Made by a program: the position numbers and the translations under genes
The notes under the pieces: generated by a model
What the model was told of the DNA's origin: nothing
The model's database searches: none
What the model saw: the letters and a program-made list of their open reading frames with translations, nothing else
Shown: positions 1-5,586 of the stretch, piece after piece
Layout: each line of letters opens with the position of its first letter
How positions within the stretch are numbered: the stretch's first letter is position 1
Assembly (NCBI GenBank): GCA_028876695.1
Contig: JAGWRH010000148.1
Location: 1 to 5,586 of the forward strand
Source of the DNA: Acidobacteriota bacterium
Lineage (GTDB): Bacteria; Acidobacteriota; Terriglobia; Acidiferrales; UBA7541
DNA: 5,586 bases
Direction of reading: 5' to 3'

Positions 1-2326
1 CAATGCTTCGAATTCGCCGTCGCAGACGTTTGGATTTCCCAACACCGATCTGACCGACAACGGTATTGGAAAGATCACCTACAGCATCAACGAGCGCAAC
101 ACTCTCAACGGCATGCTCTTCCACAGCGAGTATCTCGGCGCCGGCGAAGATCACCCATACGTGAACCCGATCTTTAATGTGCAGATTCCGATGTCCGTTT
201 GGGTGACCACCGAGAGCTGGACCTGGACGCCAAACTCCGCGTTCGTGAATCAGCTCACCTTCGGCATGAATCGCCTGACGCAGACTCGCCACGCCGATAC
301 CGTGCCGGCCACGCATTACGGCATCAACACGGGCGTTACAACCGTGGGCGGATTACCGACGATCAACATCGCGGGCCTCAGCTCTCTGGGAACGAGCATC
401 ATCAGCCCCATCGGCGACGGCCCCGATCCCGTGTACGACGGGCTGGACTCGGTCACCTATATTCGCGGCAATCACACGTTCAAGGCCGGCTTTGAGATGT
501 CGCGTATAGCTGTCGACTCCTGCTGCCAGTTTTTTAACCGCGGCTTTATTGTTTTCAGTGGCGGAGGCGCGTTTGCCGGGTCCACCGCCTTGGAAGACTT
601 CCTTTCCGGAAACACCTCTTTCGCTTTGATCGGCGTGGGCAACGGCGTTCGCCATTTGCGGTCGTGGTACTACGCGGCGTTTTTACAGGACGACTGGCGC
701 GTCACTCCGCGTTTGACCCTGAACCTGGGGTTGCGCTACTCGTATTTCTCGCCTCCCGGCGAGACCAGTAATTTGCTCGGAGGGTTTAGCCCGGCGGCAG
801 GATTGCTACAAGTCGGGCGCAATGGGTTTAATTCGATGTTCAAGCCCAATCGCACCGATTTCTCGCCGCGGTTTGGACTCGCATGGGATCCCACCGGTCG
901 CGGAACCACGGCGATCCGCACCGGCGCGGCGTTGATCTGGGATTACCCGAACTTGGAGGCCCTGGGCGGCGTGAGTTCCATCCCAACGGGATTTAACCTG
1001 GATGGCGTCCCCGGCCCCGGCACCATCAAGAATGGCACCGTGTTCGCCGTCCCGTCGCCCGCCGATTGGAACAGCGTGGTATTCGGCTCGACTCTAAGCG
1101 GCACGCCGTCCTGCGCTTCTTTTGCCCCATGCAACATCACGTTTGTCGATCCCAATCTCAAATATCCGTACATCGTCAATTGGAATTTCGGCATCCAGCA
1201 CCGCTTCACCAGTTCGCTGGGATTGGACGTTACGTATGTGGGCAACTATGGGGCGAATCTGTGGTCCACGATCGACCTCAACGCGCCAGTGAATCCCCTG
1301 AGCAATCCGAACTTGCCATTCGCCACGAAGTTCGATTACCTGAACCATATCAATGAAGATGTCGGCGCCCCTACCTCGCATTACCACGCGTTGCAGGTGC
1401 AACTCCAGCAGAACACTTCGCACGGACTATCGTTCCTGGCAGGGTACACCTATTCACACGGTATAGACGATGCGGCTCCGCCGGCCGACGGGTATCGTTT
1501 CGCTCTGATGAAAGGCAATTCGGATTTCGACGTCCGGCATCGTTTCACCCTGACCACAACCTATAATGTTCCAGACAGGAAATCGCCTCTTCAATTGCTG
1601 GATGGCTGGCAGATCAATTCCATTGTGACCCTTCAGACCGGTCTGCCCTGGGGAGTTGTCAGCGGGAGTGCCGTAAACATTCCCACCGGCGTGAATGGCG
1701 ACGTCAGCGAAACTGACCAGATGGTCGATCCCTGGGATTTCTTCGGAAAGCCCTCCGATTTCACCTCCTCGTATATCCCACTACCGTACTGTAGTGGCAC
1801 ATTTGAGAATGTGAGCGGCGTAACGTGCACCGAGTATCCGTTCAACGCGCCGCCGGTGGCTCTGACGCCGGCGCAAAGCGAGCCCTTCCGGGCGGAATGC
1901 AACGCGGTGGCGCCCGCGGGGTCGAAGGTGCCGCTTGCCTCAGGCGGCACGCTCGATGCGCTGGGCTGCTACGTGAAGGGCAAGTCCGTGATGGTGCCGC
2001 CGCCCCTGGGCACAATCGGTACGATGGGCCGCAATATGTTTCGCGATTCGGGATTCCGCAATTGGGACCTGTCGATTTTCAAGAACTGGCGATTTGGAGA
2101 ACGTTTCACTGGCCAGTTCCGCGCTGAATTTTTCAACGTGCTCAATCACCCGGAGTTTGCCAACCCGTTCGGCGTCAATAGCGGCAACGGCGGCACGTTC
2201 GAGGACCCCGCTAACTTTGGATTCTTCGGTTCCGGCGGGGCCACTCCGGACGTAGCGGCAGGCAACCCCATCGTCGGATCGGGAGGTCCGCGGGCGATCC
2301 AGTTGGGCTTCGAACTGAAGTTCTAA
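1..2326 (+). CDS. TonB-dependent receptor-like outer-membrane protein (Oar-like / carboxypeptidase-regulatory family), C-terminal part
   Basis: The frame is open from base 2, so this is the last 774 residues of a longer protein. Full-length relatives are usually about 1000-1200 residues, with a signal peptide, a carboxypeptidase-regulatory-like domain and a plug ahead of the barrel, all off the left edge. What is visible is alternating beta-strand and loop sequence of an outer-membrane barrel. It includes FLQDDWRVTPRLTLNLGLRY at about residues 227-246, SPRFGLAWDP at about 290-299, and near the end RNMFRDSGFRNWDLSIFKNW followed by an FFNVLNHPEF segment, both typical of the Acidobacteria family. 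The chain ends in LGFELKF; a terminal aromatic residue is the usual signal for Bam-dependent barrel insertion. Family members are assumed to take up or bind large substrates at the cell surface, but the substrate cannot be told. Six cysteines lie in predicted loops (residues 371, 377, 597, 609, 633, 656). An ATG at 113 is internal, not the start. Confidence 0.9.
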   Translation, partial: NASNSPSQTFGFPNTDLTDNGIGKITYSINERNTLNGMLFHSEYLGAGEDHPYVNPIFNVQIPMSVWVTTESWTWTPNSAFVNQLTFGMNRLTQTRHADTVPATHYGINTGVTTVGGLPTINIAGLSSLGTSIISPIGDGPDPVYDGLDSVTYIRGNHTFKAGFEMSRIAVDSCCQFFNRGFIVFSGGGAFAGSTALEDFLSGNTSFALIGVGNGVRHLRSWYYAAFLQDDWRVTPRLTLNLGLRYSYFSPPGETSNLLGGFSPAAGLLQVGRNGFNSMFKPNRTDFSPRFGLAWDPTGRGTTAIRTGAALIWDYPNLEALGGVSSIPTGFNLDGVPGPGTIKNGTVFAVPSPADWNSVVFGSTLSGTPSCASFAPCNITFVDPNLKYPYIVNWNFGIQHRFTSSLGLDVTYVGNYGANLWSTIDLNAPVNPLSNPNLPFATKFDYLNHINEDVGAPTSHYHALQVQLQQNTSHGLSFLAGYTYSHGIDDAAPPADGYRFALMKGNSDFDVRHRFTLTTTYNVPDRKSPLQLLDGWQINSIVTLQTGLPWGVVSGSAVNIPTGVNGDVSETDQMVDPWDFFGKPSDFTSSYIPLPYCSGTFENVSGVTCTEYPFNAPPVALTPAQSEPFRAECNAVAPAGSKVPLASGGTLDALGCYVKGKSVMVPPPLGTIGTMGRNMFRDSGFRNWDLSIFKNWRFGERFTGQFRAEFFNVLNHPEFANPFGVNSGNGGTFEDPANFGFFGSGGATPDVAAGNPIVGSGGPRAIQLGFELKF

Positions 2327-2338
2327 GTGAGCGCGGCG

Positions 2339-2358
2339 GGGCGGCGGCTACGCCGCCC
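2339..2358 (+). terminator. GC-rich hairpin after the receptor gene, possible terminator
   Basis: Twelve bases after the receptor stop codon there is a perfect 8-bp inverted repeat, GGGCGGCG and CGCCGCCC, with a GCTA loop. Only two T residues follow, so it is not a canonical intrinsic terminator. It could end transcription weakly, protect the mRNA 3' end, or be a copy of a small dispersed palindrome. A T6 tract occurs at 2417-2422 but has no strong stem directly ahead of it. Confidence 0.45.
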
Positions 2359-2424
2359 TTCACCGCATCCGCCGTTCGGAGGTAGTGCGGAACGTCGCGC
2401 TGCATTCGCTCCCGGATTTTTTCG

Positions 2425-2470
2425 GTTGGGCCAACGCCCGGATCGCGGGATTGCCCTGCCGGGCTTGGCT
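2425..2470. repeat. Long imperfect inverted repeat upstream of glyA
   Basis: Bases 2429-2441 can pair with 2459-2470, with one unpaired C at 2435: the core pairs are GCCCGG with CCGGGC and CCAA with TTGG. The 17-base loop contains a smaller GGG/CCC pair at 2447-2449 and 2454-2456. The left arm overlaps a separate 11-base palindrome, GTTGGGCCAAC at 2425-2435. The structure ends 24 bases before the glyA ATG and covers the place where a -35 element would lie for the -10-like hexamer at 2480-2485. It may be an operator, a terminator for read-through from the receptor gene, or simply a GC-rich palindrome. Confidence 0.4.
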
Positions 2471-2476
2471 CATTTC

Positions 2477-2485
2477 TGGTACGAT
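2477..2485 (+). promoter_or_regulatory. Possible extended -10 promoter element for glyA
   Basis: TGGTACGAT reads as an extended -10 (TGN followed by TACGAT, four of six matches to TATAAT). No good -35 hexamer lies 16-18 bases upstream (TGCCGG at 2457-2462 is the 17-base-spaced candidate), which is tolerated for extended -10 promoters. Only nine bases separate it from the ATG at 2495, so a transcript from here would be almost leaderless for that start, or carry about 30 bases of leader for the ATG at 2525. Sequence-only call. Confidence 0.3.
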
Positions 2486-2494
2486 GAGCAACCA

Positions 2495-3811
2495 ATGAGC
2501 CTCGAAACTCCCGATAGCCGCCGCATGAATCGTCCGCTCGACGAGACCGATCCCGACGTCGCTCAAGCCATCGCCGACGAAACGCGCCGCCAGTCTTCCG
2601 GCCTGGAGCTGATCCCGTCTGAAAATTTCGTCTCCGAAGCGGTGCTCGAAGCAATGGGCTCGGTCTTCACCAACAAGTACGCCGAAGGCTACCCGGGCAA
2701 GCGCTATTACGGCGGATGCGAATTCGCCGATCGCGTCGAGCAGCTGGCCATCGACCGCGCCAAAGCGCTCTTCGGCGCCGAGCACGCCAACGTGCAGCCC
2801 CATTCCGGCACGCAGGCCAATATCGCCGTGTACATGAGCGTGCTGCAACCCGGTGACACCGTCCTGGGCATGAATCTCGCGCACGGCGGCCATCTGACGC
2901 ACGGCCATCCGCTGAATTTTTCCGGCATCACCTACAAATTCGTTCCCTACGGAGTCAGCAAGGAATCCGAAACCATCGACTACGACGAGCTGCAGCGCCT
3001 GGCGCAAGAGCACAAGCCGAAGATGATCGTCGCCGGCGCCAGCGCCTATTCGCGCACCTTCGATTTTCCGCGCATGGCGCGCATCGCCGAATCGGTGGGA
3101 GCGATCTTCTTTGTCGATATGGCGCACATCGCGGGACTCGTCGCCGCGGGCGTGCATCCCAGCCCCGTCCCGTACGCCGACTTCGTTTCCACCACGACGC
3201 ACAAAACTCTGCGTGGTCCGCGCGGCGGATTGATCTTGTGCCGCGAGAAACACGCCAAGAATCTCGACCGCTCCGCGTTTCCCGGTATTCAGGGCGGCCC
3301 GCTCGTGCACATCATCGCCGCCAAAGCCGTTTGCCTGAAGGAAGCTGCGGAGCCCGGCTTCCGCGAATATCAGCAGCAAGTGGTCTCCAACGCCAAAGCG
3401 CTCGCCGCGGCCATGGCTTCGCACGGCTTCCGCATCGTCAGCGGCGGCACGGACAATCATCTGTTTCTCGTGGATATTTACTCGCGCGGGCTGACCGGAA
3501 GCGTGGCGCAGCCGGCCCTCGATCGCGCCGCGATCACCGTGAACAAAAATTCCATCCCCCTCGATCCGCTTCCGCCTCTCAAGGCCAGCGGCATCCGCAT
3601 GGGCACTCCGGCGGTCACCACGCGCGGGATGCGCGAGGCGGAGATGCAGAAAATTGCCGGTTGGATCGCCCGGGTACTAGAACGGACGGATGACGAAATG
3701 ACGGCGCGAAAAGTGCGCGAGGAAGTGGCCGCGTTCACCGAGAGCTTCCCCCTGTACGCGCGGCGCCTGGAAGCGGCAGAAATGGCAATTTCCGGCCGTA
3801 TCAGGCGCTAA
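2495..3811 (+). CDS. glyA: Serine hydroxymethyltransferase
   Basis: Cytosolic PLP enzyme that interconverts serine plus tetrahydrofolate with glycine plus 5,10-methylene-tetrahydrofolate, the main source of one-carbon units for purine, thymidylate and methionine synthesis. The 438-residue product (428 from the alternative ATG at 2525; E. coli GlyA has 417) carries the family hallmarks in order: LIPSENFVS at about 40-48, YPGKRYYGG at about 67-75, the HSGTQAN PLP-phosphate region at about 103-109, DMAHIAG with the PLP-contacting aspartate, and TTTHKT with the Schiff-base lysine at residue 237 (E. coli Lys229), followed by GPRGG. All key residues are present. ATG 2495 is chosen because it precedes the conserved N-terminus with no excess; ATG 2525 ([11 protein letters not shown]) is equally plausible. 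The GTG at 2327 would add 56 arginine-rich residues unlike the family. No clear ribosome-binding site is seen before either ATG. It is monocistronic here, with a convergent gene downstream. Confidence 0.97.
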   Translation: MSLETPDSRRMNRPLDETDPDVAQAIADETRRQSSGLELIPSENFVSEAVLEAMGSVFTNKYAEGYPGKRYYGGCEFADRVEQLAIDRAKALFGAEHANVQPHSGTQANIAVYMSVLQPGDTVLGMNLAHGGHLTHGHPLNFSGITYKFVPYGVSKESETIDYDELQRLAQEHKPKMIVAGASAYSRTFDFPRMARIAESVGAIFFVDMAHIAGLVAAGVHPSPVPYADFVSTTTHKTLRGPRGGLILCREKHAKNLDRSAFPGIQGGPLVHIIAAKAVCLKEAAEPGFREYQQQVVSNAKALAAAMASHGFRIVSGGTDNHLFLVDIYSRGLTGSVAQPALDRAAITVNKNSIPLDPLPPLKASGIRMGTPAVTTRGMREAEMQKIAGWIARVLERTDDEMTARKVREEVAAFTESFPLYARRLEAAEMAISGRIRR

Positions 3812-3828
3812 AAGCGCTCCGTTCGGCC
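3794..3828. terminator. Compound hairpin over the glyA stop codon, possible transcription end
   Basis: An outer pair GGCCG/CGGCC (3794-3798 with 3824-3828) and an inner pair GCGCT/AGCGC (3805-3809 with 3813-3817, AAA loop) are separated by a symmetric six-base internal loop. The glyA TAA lies in the inner stem-loop. No T tract follows on either strand, so intrinsic termination is uncertain. It lies between two convergent genes, where a bidirectional transcription end would be expected. Confidence 0.3.
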
Positions 3829-3847
3829 AAAATCGGACCACAATGGG

Positions 3848-3898
3848 CGCCTCGGTAGGCGAATTTCTTCGAATCGAATCGTTAAAAAGATACGATTT
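3848..3898. terminator. Weak hairpins between convergent genes
   Basis: Two small stems follow each other: CGCCT/AGGCG at 3848-3861 (CGGT loop), and AATCGT/ACGATT at 3877-3882 with 3892-3897, the latter overlapping the last codons of the JAMM gene and leading into TTTT on the plus strand. Either could stop transcription from glyA, but both stems are short. Nothing else is seen in this gap. Confidence 0.22.
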
Positions 3899-4289
3899 TA
3901 AGCTCTTCCACACGCCCCTCGCGAATCGAAAACGCGCGCACCGGATTCCCATTCTCGCGCGGCGAGACGATGAAGTAGGCCGCCTCGGAATAGTACGCGC
4001 GTTCGATATCTCGTTGAGACGGCTGGTTTTGTCCGTTCGGATGCGAGTGGTAGACGCCCAGCAACTCGATGCCCTCCGCGCGCATTTCGCGCATCCGCTC
4101 GAAAATCTCCCGCGGCGCAATTTCGTATAGTGTCGCCGGATTTTCGGCCACGTTCGCCGCGGAAAAAATTCGCGTGATCGCTCCATCGCGTCCCGCGAGC
4201 AAGCCGCAGCATTCGATGGATGGCTCGCACCGCGCGTGCGCGATCATCTCTTCAAGAATCCGCTTCGGCACGCGAATCGAAACATTCAC
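3882..4289 (-). CDS. JAMM/MPN (Mov34/PAD-1 type) zinc metalloprotease
   Basis: Predicted soluble zinc isopeptidase of the JAMM family, 135 residues from the GTG at 4289, a normal length for stand-alone bacterial members. The catalytic set is complete: Glu26 in IECCGLLAG, then the zinc motif HSHPNGQNQPSQRD with His81, His83, Ser91 and Asp94 in the exact HxH-x7-S-x2-D spacing. Bacterial relatives cleave peptide or isopeptide bonds after the diglycine of ubiquitin-like sulfur carriers, as Mec+ does on CysO in cysteine synthesis; others have no known substrate. The frame stays open to 4370, but those extra 27 residues (basic and tryptophan-containing) do not look like the family, and homology begins at VSIRVPKRIL. 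There is no Shine-Dalgarno site before the GTG; a promoter-like pair lies directly upstream. The gene follows ftsZ on the same strand with a gap of about 105 bases and converges with glyA. No MoaD/ThiS-like or E1-like gene is nearby, so the substrate is unknown. Confidence 0.88.
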   Translation of the reverse strand: MNVSIRVPKRILEEMIAHARCEPSIECCGLLAGRDGAITRIFSAANVAENPATLYEIAPREIFERMREMRAEGIELLGVYHSHPNGQNQPSQRDIERAYYSEAAYFIVSPRENGNPVRAFSIREGRVEELKIVSF

Positions 4290-4295
4290 GCCGAG

Positions 4296-4323
4296 AGTGT
4301 ATATCGACCACCCCAGCACGCAA
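4296..4323 (-). promoter_or_regulatory. Possible promoter directly upstream of the JAMM gene
   Basis: Read on the minus strand there is TTGCGT (4323-4318), a 16-base spacer, then TACACT (4301-4296), six bases before the GTG start. The overlapping TATACA (4303-4298) is an alternative -10. A start about seven bases after the hexamer would fall on or next to the GTG, giving a leaderless transcript, which fits the lack of a ribosome-binding site. If real, the gene can be transcribed independently of ftsZ. Confidence 0.35.
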
Positions 4324-4330
4324 AATCGGC

Positions 4331-4369
4331 GTGTTGCGGACCACGGTTGCTTCGCTCGTCGAAATGACA
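4331..4369. repeat. Possible remnant of a dispersed intergenic repeat
   Basis: Between ftsZ and the JAMM gene, the minus strand reads TGTCATTTCGACGAGCGAAG and then CAACCGTGG. This resembles the GTCATT(C/T)..GAGCGAAGC repeats scattered between genes in many Acidobacteria, Chloroflexi and Deltaproteobacteria. Only one copy is in the window, so its repeat nature rests on recognition of the consensus. Confidence 0.4.
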
Positions 4370-4394
4370 ACGGCGAGCCGTTGTTCCGCCATGG

Positions 4395-5420
4395 CTACGC
4401 TTTTTGCGCCTGGCGGCGAAGGAACGTGGGAACGTCGAGATCGTCCGCGGCCACTTGCTCGACCTCCCGCACGTTGTGTGCGACCTGCTGCACGACGTTC
4501 GCGGGCGGCGGAGGCGCGACGTTGATGTTGGACTGATCGCGCGCCGCTTTCCACGTTTTCGGCAAATACGACGGGCGCGTGTGCGTCTTCTTGCCGGCCA
4601 CTTCGCGGAATCCGGCGGCGATCACGGTGATTTTCACGGCGTCCTTCATGGCGTCGTCCTGCACCGCGCCGAAAATGATGTTGGCGTTTTCGTGCGCCGC
4701 TTTTTGGATCACAGACGACGCTTCGTGGACTTCGTGCAGCGAGAGCGACGACGAGCCGGTGATGTTGATGAGGATTCCCTGCGCGCCGTTGATGCAGTTG
4801 TCCTCGAGCAGCGGGCTATTGATGGCACGGTTGGCGGCGTCGGTGGCGCGGTTCGAGCCGGAGGCGACGGCCGTGCCCATCACCGCGTAGCCCTGGCCGG
4901 ACATGATCGTTTTCACGTCGGCGAAATCGCGGTTGATGATGCCGGGAATGGTGATGATGTCGCTGATGCCCTGCACGGCCTGGCGCAGAATATCGTCGGC
5001 GATGCGGAAGGCCTCGAAAAAGCTGGTGCCCTGCTCGACGCATTCCATCAGGCGCTCGTTGGGAATCACGATCACGGTATCGACGCAGCCGATGAGTTCG
5101 GCGAGGGACTGTTCCGCCTGCTGCATGCGGCGTTTTCCCTCAAACGCAAAGGGTTTGGTGACCACGGCCACGGTCAGCGCGCCGAGTTCGGTGGCGAGAT
5201 TCGCGACCACCGGCGCGGCGCCGCTGCCGGTGCCGCCGCCCAAGCCGGATGTGACGAACACCATGTCCGACCCGTCCAGCGCCTCGAGAATTTTCTCCGT
5301 ATCTTCGAGCGCGGCTTTGCGGCCGACCTCGGGATTGGCGCCCGCGCCGAGGCCTTTTGTAGGCTTCGCGCCGAGCTGCAGTTTTACGGGCGCTTGCGAA
5401 AGCTTGAGCGCCTGCAAATC
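4395..5420 (-). CDS. ftsZ: Cell division protein FtsZ, lacking its N-terminus at an inverted junction
   Basis: Tubulin-like GTPase that polymerises into the cytokinetic Z-ring at midcell. Homology starts at the Asp of the conserved NTD motif (codon 5420-5418), followed by [10 protein letters not shown], and runs to the stop at 4395. Numbering from the following TTG codon (5417), [12 protein letters not shown] lies at 22-33, the tubulin signature GGGTGSG at 60-66 (E. coli 106-112), the catalytic T7 loop NRDFADV at 162-168, a short linker of about 50 residues with a PPPP run at 302-305, and the conserved C-terminal peptide DVPTFLRRQ at 328-336 that binds FtsA and other tethers. About 46 residues are missing, including the GGGGGN nucleotide-binding loop and the true start. 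The minus-strand frame stays open to 5586, but beyond the junction it only reads the antisense of another ftsZ, so TTG 5417 is not a credible start. As assembled the product would not bind GTP. The intact gene probably exists and is misjoined here. Confidence 0.93.
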   Translation of the reverse strand, partial: DLQALKLSQAPVKLQLGAKPTKGLGAGANPEVGRKAALEDTEKILEALDGSDMVFVTSGLGGGTGSGAAPVVANLATELGALTVAVVTKPFAFEGKRRMQQAEQSLAELIGCVDTVIVIPNERLMECVEQGTSFFEAFRIADDILRQAVQGISDIITIPGIINRDFADVKTIMSGQGYAVMGTAVASGSNRATDAANRAINSPLLEDNCINGAQGILINITGSSSLSLHEVHEASSVIQKAAHENANIIFGAVQDDAMKDAVKITVIAAGFREVAGKKTHTRPSYLPKTWKAARDQSNINVAPPPPANVVQQVAHNVREVEQVAADDLDVPTFLRRQAQKA

Positions 5421-5431
5421 GGCGCGAAGCT
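5401..5431. other. ftsZ: Inverted junction between two ftsZ sequences
   Basis: Here the minus-strand ftsZ ends and a plus-strand ftsZ begins. Bases 5409-5420 fit both: on the minus strand they read Asp-Leu-Gln-Ala after the NTD motif, on the plus strand Arg-Leu-Gln-Ile before GAKLTKG. The join sits inside an imperfect inverted repeat, AGCTTGAGCGCC (5401-5412) against GGCGCGAAGCT (5421-5431) around an 8-base loop. Shared short homology in opposite orientation is typical of chimeric amplification or assembly joins, and also of template-switch inversions. Confidence 0.8.
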
Positions 5432-5586
5432 CACCAAGGGTCTGGGCGCGGGCGCGAATCCTGAAGTCGGCCGCAAAGCCGCGCTCGAGGACACCGAGAA
5501 GCTCATCGAGGCGCTCGAAGGCGCCGACATGATCTTCATCACCTCCGGCCTCGGCGGTGGCACGGGGAGCGGGGCCGCGCCTGTGG
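5409..5586 (+). CDS. ftsZ: Second FtsZ, internal fragment, truncated at both ends
   Basis: The plus strand encodes [20 protein letters not shown], then a [11 protein letters not shown] stretch, DMIFITSGL and [11 protein letters not shown], matching E. coli FtsZ from about residue 65 to 116, including the tubulin signature loop that contacts GTP phosphates. It runs off the right edge at 5586 and has no N-terminus. Over 166 aligned bases it differs from the minus-strand copy at 32; 21 of these are synonymous, and 48 of 55 residues are identical. That pattern shows both copies evolved under protein constraint, so this is a genuine ftsZ from another locus or another organism. The six-base internal frame upstream of 5409 (Leu-Glu) is not clearly homologous and marks the edge of the fragment. 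Confidence 0.87.

Noticed and set aside
2327..2494. GTG at 2327, immediately after the receptor stop, as the glyA start
   Set aside because: It would add 56 Arg/Pro-rich residues with no GlyA likeness, read through the GC-rich hairpin at 2339-2358, and make the protein about 494 residues instead of about 420-440.
2327..2494. Glycine riboswitch or other metabolite riboswitch ahead of glyA
   Set aside because: The region is short and I see no glycine-aptamer core or tandem aptamer layout; only the simple inverted repeats described.
2484..2498. Four-codon frame ATG AGC AAC CAA TGA overlapping the glyA ATG, as a leader peptide
   Set aside because: Too short to support; its ATG lies in the -10-like element, and no regulatory codon run is present.
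2360..3460. Long minus-strand open frame (366 codons) opposite glyA
   Set aside because: Antisense shadow of a strongly conserved GlyA coding sequence in GC-rich DNA; its translation has no recognisable domain.
4252..4392. 46-codon minus-strand frame starting MAEQRLAVV between ftsZ and the JAMM gene
   Set aside because: It overlaps the JAMM start in another frame, passes through the repeat-like segment and promoter-like pair, has no ribosome-binding site, and matches no family I recognise.
5415..5417. TTG at 5417 as a genuine start of the minus-strand FtsZ
   Set aside because: FtsZ homology already includes the preceding Asp codon, and the essential N-terminal nucleotide-binding segment is missing. 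The codon is an internal Leu of the DLQAL motif.
4903..5532. Plus-strand open frame (209 codons) opposite ftsZ
   Set aside because: Low-complexity Ser/Arg/Pro/Ala translation typical of antisense to GC-rich genes. It also crosses the inverted junction in a frame different from the real plus-strand ftsZ fragment.
1..5586. CRISPR arrays, tRNA or rRNA genes, insertion sequences, attachment sites
   Set aside because: No regularly spaced repeats, no tRNA- or rRNA-like sequence, no transposase coding and no terminal inverted repeats were recognised on either strand.

Overview
The window looks like a short piece of an Acidobacteriota genome, probably a metagenomic or draft contig. This rests on one gene and general character: a very large outer-membrane receptor of the Oar-like/carboxypeptidase-regulatory TonB-dependent type that is strongly expanded in that phylum, GC-rich codon use, and no clear Shine-Dalgarno sites. 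The taxon call is inference; no rRNA or other lineage marker is present.

Layout, left to right. (1) Positions 1-2326, plus strand: the C-terminal 774 residues of a TonB-dependent receptor-like beta-barrel, cut by the window start. (2) Positions 2327-2494: a 168-base intergenic stretch with a perfect GC-rich hairpin just after the receptor stop, and a long imperfect inverted repeat followed by an extended -10-like sequence just ahead of the next gene. (3) Positions 2495-3811, plus strand: complete glyA, serine hydroxymethyltransferase. (4) Positions 3812-3881: short convergent intergenic region with several small hairpins. (5) Positions 3882-4289, minus strand: complete JAMM/MPN metalloprotease with an intact HxH-x7-S-x2-D zinc site. 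(6) Positions 4290-4394: gap with a probable promoter and a piece resembling a dispersed intergenic repeat. (7) Positions 4395-5420, minus strand: ftsZ, complete at the C-terminus but lacking its first ~46 codons. (8) Positions 5409-5586, plus strand: a fragment of a second, different ftsZ running off the right edge.

The most notable point is the right end. The minus-strand ftsZ stops exactly where a plus-strand ftsZ fragment begins, the two share about 12 bases in opposite orientation, and the join sits in a small inverted repeat. The two copies differ at 32 of 166 aligned bases (about 81% identical) but at only 7 of 55 residues, so they are two real, separately evolved ftsZ alleles or paralogues, not one sequence folded back on itself. 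The simplest explanation is a chimeric join (assembly, amplification or library artefact) between two related genomes. A true rearrangement involving a second ftsZ is the alternative.

Apart from this junction the genes are well-known families: nutrient uptake or surface receptor, one-carbon/glycine metabolism, a small metalloprotease and cell division. I see no convincing new multi-gene system. The JAMM protein has no visible ubiquitin-like, MoaD-like or E1-like partner in the window.
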